Source: Turbatrix aceti
Taxonomy: Eukaryota > Nematoda > Chromadorea > Rhabditida > Panagrolaimidae
Direction of reading: 5' to 3'
Length of the DNA: 64,000 bases
Assembly: GCA_963969345.1 (NCBI GenBank)
Contig: OZ017767.1
Location: forward strand, 3,810,739-3,874,738
Part shown: positions 58,345 to 64,000 of the stretch, piece by piece
Layout: every line of letters begins with the position of its first letter
How positions within the stretch are numbered: position 1 is the first letter of the stretch
Position numbers and translations under genes: made by a program
Notes under the pieces: generated by a model
What the model was told of the DNA's origin: nothing
The model's input: the letters and a program-made list of their open reading frames with translations, nothing else
Database searches by the model: none

Positions 58345-58350
58345 AATAAA
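58345..58350 (+). terminator. AATAAA polyadenylation signal of the ShKT gene
   Basis: AATAAA 120 nt after the stop codon, after a CAGC microsatellite. Confidence 0.7.
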
Positions 58351-60286
58351 GTTCTTTATTCAAACAGACATCTGATTTGGATTCTCACATGAGTAAAAAG
58401 AAAAAAACGACAAAAAAGTTTTACACAAAAAAATGAGAAAAAAGAAAAAAATACAAGTCGAACGCCAGAATGAACGTCGACGTCAGAAGTGAACAACTTT
58501 GCCACAGCCAGAAAAGAAGCTGTTGGCCCGACAGGCACTGTGGTGACGGGAAGCGGAGAGGGACAGCCGATGGGGGAGGTTACGAGTTACGAAGCGGAGA
58601 AGAGGACAGGGTGATGATATGTCGTCCCCAGGCAGCGGGGGGTTCAACGACGATCGTGTGGTAATAAAGAAAAAAAAAATCAGCAGAAAATAAAATTGTT
58701 GAATTTAAAAGAAAAAAAATATAGAAAAACTGTACAACGGATCAAAGATAAGCTTAGACGGCCCGGAGCAGACGATTTCGACGCTGCAGGCGATGTGGTG
58801 GAATGAAGGAAGACGAATGCGGTCACGGGCGCCGTCGGGGCAGCACCGAGGGCAGCCCGCGACCGGAGTGGTAGGGAGTCAGGTTCATTACCCGATCGAG
58901 GCGGCAGGGCCCGGGCGCGTCGCCGGGGGCTACAGGACCAGCGATGGCGGCGGGCGATGCCAACCTGAAAAAAAAAGAACGTGAACGGTCACAGACACGG
59001 AGGAGAGCCACGCGAACACGACACGTCGACGGGTCGATAACTCCCCCGAACTGACTGACGACAACGACAACGACGTCGACACCCATCACCACCGCCCGTG
59101 TACATACGACCGCCCTGCAAAAGGTCTGCGCAGGCGACGACGACACGTTTCGCGAGTGGGTGAGTGGGTGAGTGAGCGGCACGGATGGCCTTGACTTGCC
59201 GCGCAGACGGGCGGCGATGCGATCAGGTGAAACGAGCCGACGTGGCCGTCGAGTACGGGTCAGTCGGACGTTGAGAGCAATATGACGCACCGACGCATAG
59301 GTAAACAAACGGTGACACGCTCCACAAGCAGTCGTGGCTGTGATTAGGAGCGAACGAGCTCTCGACGTGCCTCCTCCTCCCCCCGGTGAGTTTGTGCGTC
59401 GTGTCGAACCACGAAATCGAATCCCCCGCAGTATAATGCCTGCGCGCAGAGTGACCAGGGGTCACTCACGAGTGCGACAAAGTCAAACAACGTATAAACA
59501 GTGCTGCTGGGCCCTGCGATGATTTACGGGCACAGACAATCACAGAAAAGCAAATTCAACTGTCCACAAACTCGTTATGCAGAGCGAATGGGCCTCAAAT
59601 GGGGACACATTCTCACCGCACGACGCTTTGCTCTGCAATCCGCTCGTTTTTTTCGAAAAAAATAACACTCGTAGCTCCGCAAAAATGGAGCGGCTGACTA
59701 CGTCGAAAGTGGTCGTTGACAGATTCGCACGAAAAACATTGCTTTTTCGTCAAACATCAATGGAGAGTGGGAAATCGGTTTATTCTTGCACACACTGCGA
59801 GCAGCAAACAGCTAATTCGATCACGATCAACGTGGTCACGAGCAAGGCATAAAATCCGGCCGGCCGGCCGCAAAAGCCGGCACGGCCGGCCGGCCGCGGC
59901 CGGCTGCGGGCCGGCTTTTCGATTCAAGGCCGGCCGAAAAAGCCGGAAAAAATCCGAAAGTTGATTTTTTTCGAAAAAAAGTATGATTTTCTGACGTTTT
60001 TGTGCTTCATTCGTCTTTTTTTTTACTTTTTACGACAGGGGAATTTACGATTATGCATTTTTCCATAATATTAGGTTGTTTCCAAAAATTTTTTTCTTCC
60101 AAATTTGGTCAAATTTTGCGAAAATAACCCTAAAATAAAGCACGACAATTTTTTTTCAAAAAATAGGCCGCGGCCGCGGCCGGCCCGGCTTCGGCCTGAA
60201 AATTTAGGCCGGCCGCAAGCCGGCCGGCGGCCTGATTTTTAGGCCGGTTTTATGCCTTGGTCACGAGTCGTGTGGATACCGGTCGG
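58351..60286. other. Intergenic region with a GC-palindrome MITE
   Basis: No gene supported. 59843-60259 is a MITE (separate entry). Confidence 0.5.
59835..60267. mobile_element. hAT-like MITE (417 bp), GGCC-palindrome type, with 8-bp TSD
   Basis: The element spans 59843-60259. Left end CAAGGCATAAAATCCGGCC; the right end reads, reverse-complemented, CAAGGCATAAAACCGGCC, so the TIR is about 18 bp with one difference. It is flanked by the perfect 8-bp direct repeat GTCACGAG (59835-59842 and 60260-60267). Subterminal parts are almost pure GGCC/GCCGGC palindromes (GGCCGGCCGGCCGC); the centre is AT-rich and has no ORF. The TSD length suggests hAT mobilisation. Its termini differ from those of the 15-kb element. 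Confidence 0.9.
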
Positions 60287-62373
60287 TTACACGTACCACT
60301 CTTTGAAGTCACGCTTCTTGTTATTGCTGTTGGCGAGGACGCCGTCCGCAAATGCGACGGGGGGTGCAGGTGGGTGATGCGCAGCCGTGCCGAAGCCGTT
60401 GCCCATCGTAGTGGTCGCCGGAGTTCTGAGAATCGTGGTGGGCACAACAGTGTGCGAAGAGCGACTGATAAGCGACCCTTCCTGCTGGGGAGAGGCTTCG
60501 CAGGGAATCGGGGTGTACCCGGTGGGACCGAAATTTCCAAGCCCTGTCGTGGGCTGTTTTTCGCTGGCTTGCTGTTGTCTCCAGCAGCAGAACATCCACA
60601 GGAGACAAAGAATAATAACCGCGATCACCGCACCCGAGACAAACAGAATAAAGGGAGTTTTGGGAAACTCACTGGCCGTCGCTAGGGTAGCCAGGGTCGC
60701 TGTAGTCGCCGTGGGACCCATTGGAGTTGTCGGACGCACCGCAAAGAAGACAGGATCCGTCGGATGGATGACAAAGAGCGTTCTGGTCTCAACGTGATCG
60801 TCTGCAACCCGGATCGGGGTCACTTTAGGTTTAGAAGTCGTCGAAGGAGCGGGGTAGTCAATGGCGTCTCCAGGAGGCAGCCCAGAATCGTCGGTGACCT
60901 CGGAGTCGTGCACGGAGTCGTTCAGCACTAGGGGGGTCGTGGGAGTTGTAGTGGTCGTGGGTGCAGTGCTAGTGGTGGTCGTAGGCCGTCTAGTTGTGGT
61001 GGTAGTGGTGCTGGTAGTGCTGGCGATGCTGGTGGTGGTGCGAAGAAGGTGCTGGGGTCTCGGGGTATGTGCTACGTCAACCCAGAGGCTGTCCAGGAGG
61101 TGGGGGCCGGAAGAAGCGACGCGAACAGATCTCGCCGTCGAAGGACACGGCGTCGGGGTGGTGACGACCGTGGTAGTGGTGGGAACCTGCGAGGTGGCCT
61201 TGGTGGAGGTGGAGGTGGTGGTGTGCGCTGCAACGCACGTGAACGTGTGCAAGTGAAAAAAAAATGAAAAGAGTAAAAATGCCAACCTTTAGTCTGTACG
61301 GTTCGTCGACGTCCCGGCTGCGGTGCTACCGAGCTAGAAGCCGTCCCTCCTGCTGTAGAACCACGACGCCCTGAGGCCGGCCGACGTCGATGCGACTCGG
61401 TCGACGGCGGTGTGGTGAGCTGCGACGGCACAATCGGCGTGAAAAAGCCGTCACCTGCAACTGGCAACTTGCGTGGGTCAAAACATGGTTCACGTGTACC
61501 CTCGGGAACTTGCAAATAAATAATTTGTTTGCTAGGACTCAAAAAAGCTTCAGAACGTGAGAAGCCAGCGGCGCTGACCTGTTGTTTTCGTTGTCTGCTT
61601 GTAAATTAGTCATGACGGGCAAACGGGCAAAAAGCAGGCGGCTGCACGGGGTGACAAAAAAAGATTCAACTTTCGCGCGTTACAGAGACTTCAAAAACAC
61701 CCTCAAAACAAAGCTTATTTGCCTAACCTTGCAAAAAAACGCCTGCCTAGAGCTAAAATAAACCAAACTTGACGACTGGTTATAAATGTTATCCAAGCCA
61801 GACAGAAAAGGTTTCGCCGACTTGACGTCAATTCCTCAGCCAGCGCTGATAACAAACTTAGGACCAGTGCGCCGCCAGGTCGGGACGGCGTCTGAGGCGT
61901 TTGGCGAGCTCGGCAGAAAGCTCGGTGACCGCCTCGCCCGGCCGCTAAGGAACCAATTTGCAGCCGTGTGTTCAACCGTAAATTGCACGTCAACAAGCAA
62001 GTTGCGGCGCATGCCACCGGCCTCGCCATCAATTATCTCATTGACGCCCTCCCTCCACTAGTGGAGGCCGTCAAAATGCATTTTTGATGGCTGTTTTGTC
62101 CTTTCTGGACCAAAGGCGGAAGAAACAGGCCCAGGAAAGGTCCGGGAAATCTGGCTCACCTGCGTCGATTTCGCAGTTGGAACTCTGCTCGCCGGACACG
62201 CAGTCAAGGGGTTCGACGCCGAAGAAGCCGTCCTGCAAGACAGGTGGAGACCGTAAATTAGTCGAGACTCGGGGAGAAAGGCCTACCTGGTAGGGGTCAT
62301 CGATTGGAACAACCGAAGTCGGCTGCATGACGGTGACGCGAGGCTCGACACGACGGCAACGGATGCAGATGTG
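60287..62373 (-). CDS. Mucin-like single-pass membrane protein, 5' end unresolved
   Basis: Exons recognised: 62287-62373, 62160-62232, 61287-61508 and 60287-61227, all in consistent phase (about 440 residues; first exon or exons missing). The N-terminal part has cysteines (CIRCRRVEP, LDCVSGEQSSNCEIDA, REPCFDPRK). A long Thr/Pro-rich stretch (TTTSIASTTSTTTTTTRR) should be O-glycosylated. One TM segment is ILFVSGAVIAVIILCLLWMF, then Cys-Cys and a cytoplasmic tail of about 90 residues ending EWYV, which fits a class II PDZ ligand. The role is unknown; a cell-surface adhesion or glycocalyx protein is plausible. A donor is GTTGGC and one acceptor is AAG. No signal-peptide exon could be placed upstream of 62373. 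Confidence 0.68.
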
Positions 62374-63779
62374 CTGCAAAGGCGCCAAACGCGGTCAAAC
62401 GCCACTCTCACTCTTTCTCTCTCTCGCACGCAAAACGAAAGCGACACCACCGGCCGGACCTGACTAAGCCCCGAAAGGCGTCGCTTTTGATGCCGGGGGA
62501 GAGATTAGGCCGTCGCCATCGCGGCCGCGCTCGGAGCAATGACTCGAAACGCGCGGCAGCGACGGCAGCAAGGAGGGGGGCAAAGGAGTGTGTGAGCTGA
62601 CACTCCTACTCTCGAAATCCTCGACGCGATGCCTGGCTGCATTTGTAATTACCGCCGCAGGCCACGAACGGCGAGCGCGCCACTTGCCTGCCCAGCTGGA
62701 TGTCCACTTGCTCTCGCAGCGGCTGTCCATACAAAAGCGCCGCCGTCATCCGCCGCAGCAATCAGCAGTTCTCATTTTTGTCTTCCGGAGGCAACCGGAT
62801 GTCATCCCAAAAAAGGGCTATCACGACGCAGCCAACCGCGATGGCCCGAAGACGCTTCTTCTTTGCCCTCGTCTGCGTCTTTGCCCGGGACCCCGCCTTT
62901 TTTCCCGTGGATGCACCTTGCCCGGGGCGTCAATTGTTTGCTTTTAATTTGTTGCCGCAAGCCAAGGAAAGCGGAGACGAGTGAGGGTGTGCCGAAAGTG
63001 CACCCTAAAATGCTTATGAGTTGCTTCGGCATCCGACAAAAAAATTGAAAGCACAAATTTTTGCTAGGGCCGCTTGGTGCCATGGACCGTTTTTAGCCTG
63101 TTCGAACCAGATAAAGACAAGCATCTGCTATGCAAGATCGACTGTCGACGCGTGTGAAAAACGTAGGCGGTAACACGCACTTTTAAAGCAGTGCAACGTG
63201 TACAAAGTATTTTTATTTATTTATTTTATTTATATAAAAATACGCAATGCAGATTCCGAAAAAAACCGAAGAATCCTGGGGCATTTGTTTGAATTAAAAA
63301 TAGCAATGAATGTGACAACAAGAACAAACCTGTTTTATATATTGGCATTCCATGTCAAAGATGCAGAAAGGCATCTTGATGTCATCGATACAGTAATTAA
63401 AATTAATTGGGAGTGTCAATAACACGTTCTTTTTTGGAGGTACTCTAGCAACTGCAGCTGCACATGAATGTTCTTGTTGGCAAACTCTTCCTCGTCGACA
63501 TCGTTGTAAACCAGAAAACTGCCATTTTACGAAGAAATATATAACGACGATCTGGAGGTCAACGAAAAAATGAGGGGATGCTTTCTCGACGTTCTTTTCG
63601 GCCAAGAAGAATAATTAACGAGGTGAATGTTACAGTTTTGGCACTGATGCAATTCCGGTAGGATAATTTTTTTCGATTTTTATTGAGTATGTACTAGGAT
63701 TCTTCCAAATTGCACAAAAAATTTACTGTGGAGTGTGGAAAAAAATTTACACACATTTTTGATGAAAAATTCAACTTTT
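62374..63779. other. Region upstream of the mucin-like gene
   Basis: Probably contains the missing 5' exon(s) of the mucin-like gene, but I could not identify them. GC-rich to about 63000, AT-rich after. ORFs on both strands look compositional. Confidence 0.35.
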
Positions 63780-64000
63780 CTTTAACATTTTGTTACTTTT
63801 TGTAACTGGGCATATAATAGCGTTGAAAGATGCTACTTACAAAATAGTGAAAAAAATGTTACTCACGAATAACATTTTGTTTTCACTATTCTATTACTTT
63901 TCGTTTTCTAAATTCTGCGAATAACATTTTTTTAACGCTATTTTATTACTTTAGGTGCGCTGAATAACATTTTGTTTTCACTATTTTGTTACTTTTCGTT
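63780..64000. repeat. GTAAC/GTTAC minisatellite, truncated by the window end
   Basis: Contains TATAATAGCGTTGAAAGATG, TTACTCACGAATAACATTTT and ACTATTTTGTTACTTTTCGT, nearly the same order of pieces as the array start at 14520. It continues past the window. Confidence 0.85.

Noticed and set aside
62820..62984. Plus-strand ORF with a signal-peptide-like start (ARRRFFFALVCVFA)
   Set aside because: Short, overlapping open frames on both strands of a GC-rich stretch; no neighbouring exons or acceptor. Not supported as a gene.
1..64000. CRISPR arrays, prophage or bacterial operons
   Set aside because: No regularly spaced identical repeats with unique spacers, and all genes have spliceosomal introns.

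Overview
The window reads as nuclear DNA of a nematode. Genes are split by many short introns (about 43 to 60 nt, plus a few large ones) with TTTCAG-type acceptors. Several families are typical of nematodes: a worm-type CK1/TTBK-like kinase, a DUF1647-type type II membrane protein, a serpentine chemoreceptor-like GPCR, a small multi-ShKT secreted protein and a short LIN-12/GLP-1-style Notch relative. At least nine genes carry a splice acceptor only 5 to 30 nt before the start codon, as expected with spliced-leader trans-splicing. I cannot name the species; the codon use and splice sites do not look like Caenorhabditis.

Layout. 0-12 kb is gene-dense: the 3' part of an SLC24 (NCKX) exchanger (+), then on the minus strand a CK1/TTBK-like kinase, a four-finger C2H2 protein, gamma-SNAP and a NOVA/pasilla-type KH protein. 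12.7-16.8 kb holds two plus-strand genes in probable operon order: an unrecognised S/T-P-rich protein and TRAPPC6 (Trs33). The last TRAPPC6 intron is 2.1 kb and is full of a GTAAC/GTTAC palindromic minisatellite interrupted by a 378-bp hAT-like MITE with a perfect 8-bp target duplication. 16.8-25.7 kb is almost empty except for a small secreted, Spaetzle-like cystine-knot protein. 25.7-29.5 kb is an SLC26 anion transporter (-). 32.6-35.1 kb is a Notch-like receptor (-) with three EGFs, a NOD/NODP-like region, one TM, a RAM-like motif and seven ankyrin repeats, but no LIN-12/Notch repeats. 37.3-39.5 kb holds a divergent Rho GTPase followed closely by an unrecognised type II membrane protein. 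41.0-42.7 kb is an MFSD8/CLN7-like MFS transporter. 45.1-51.3 kb is a complete ten-exon SLC12 NKCC-type cotransporter (-) with two RFxV kinase-docking motifs. 53.4-58.2 kb has the DUF1647 protein (-), the GPCR (-) and the ShKT protein (+). 58.2-64 kb has a second, unrelated hAT-like MITE (417 bp, 8-bp TSD), a mucin-like single-pass protein (-) whose 5' end I could not resolve, and another copy of the minisatellite running off the window end.

There is no single pathway. Themes are ion transport (SLC24, SLC26, SLC12), vesicle trafficking (gamma-SNAP, TRAPPC6) and signalling (Notch-like, Rho, Spaetzle-like, GPCR, kinase). Exon joins were worked out by hand from reading frame, splice signals and family similarity. 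For each complete gene the summed exon length is a multiple of three.
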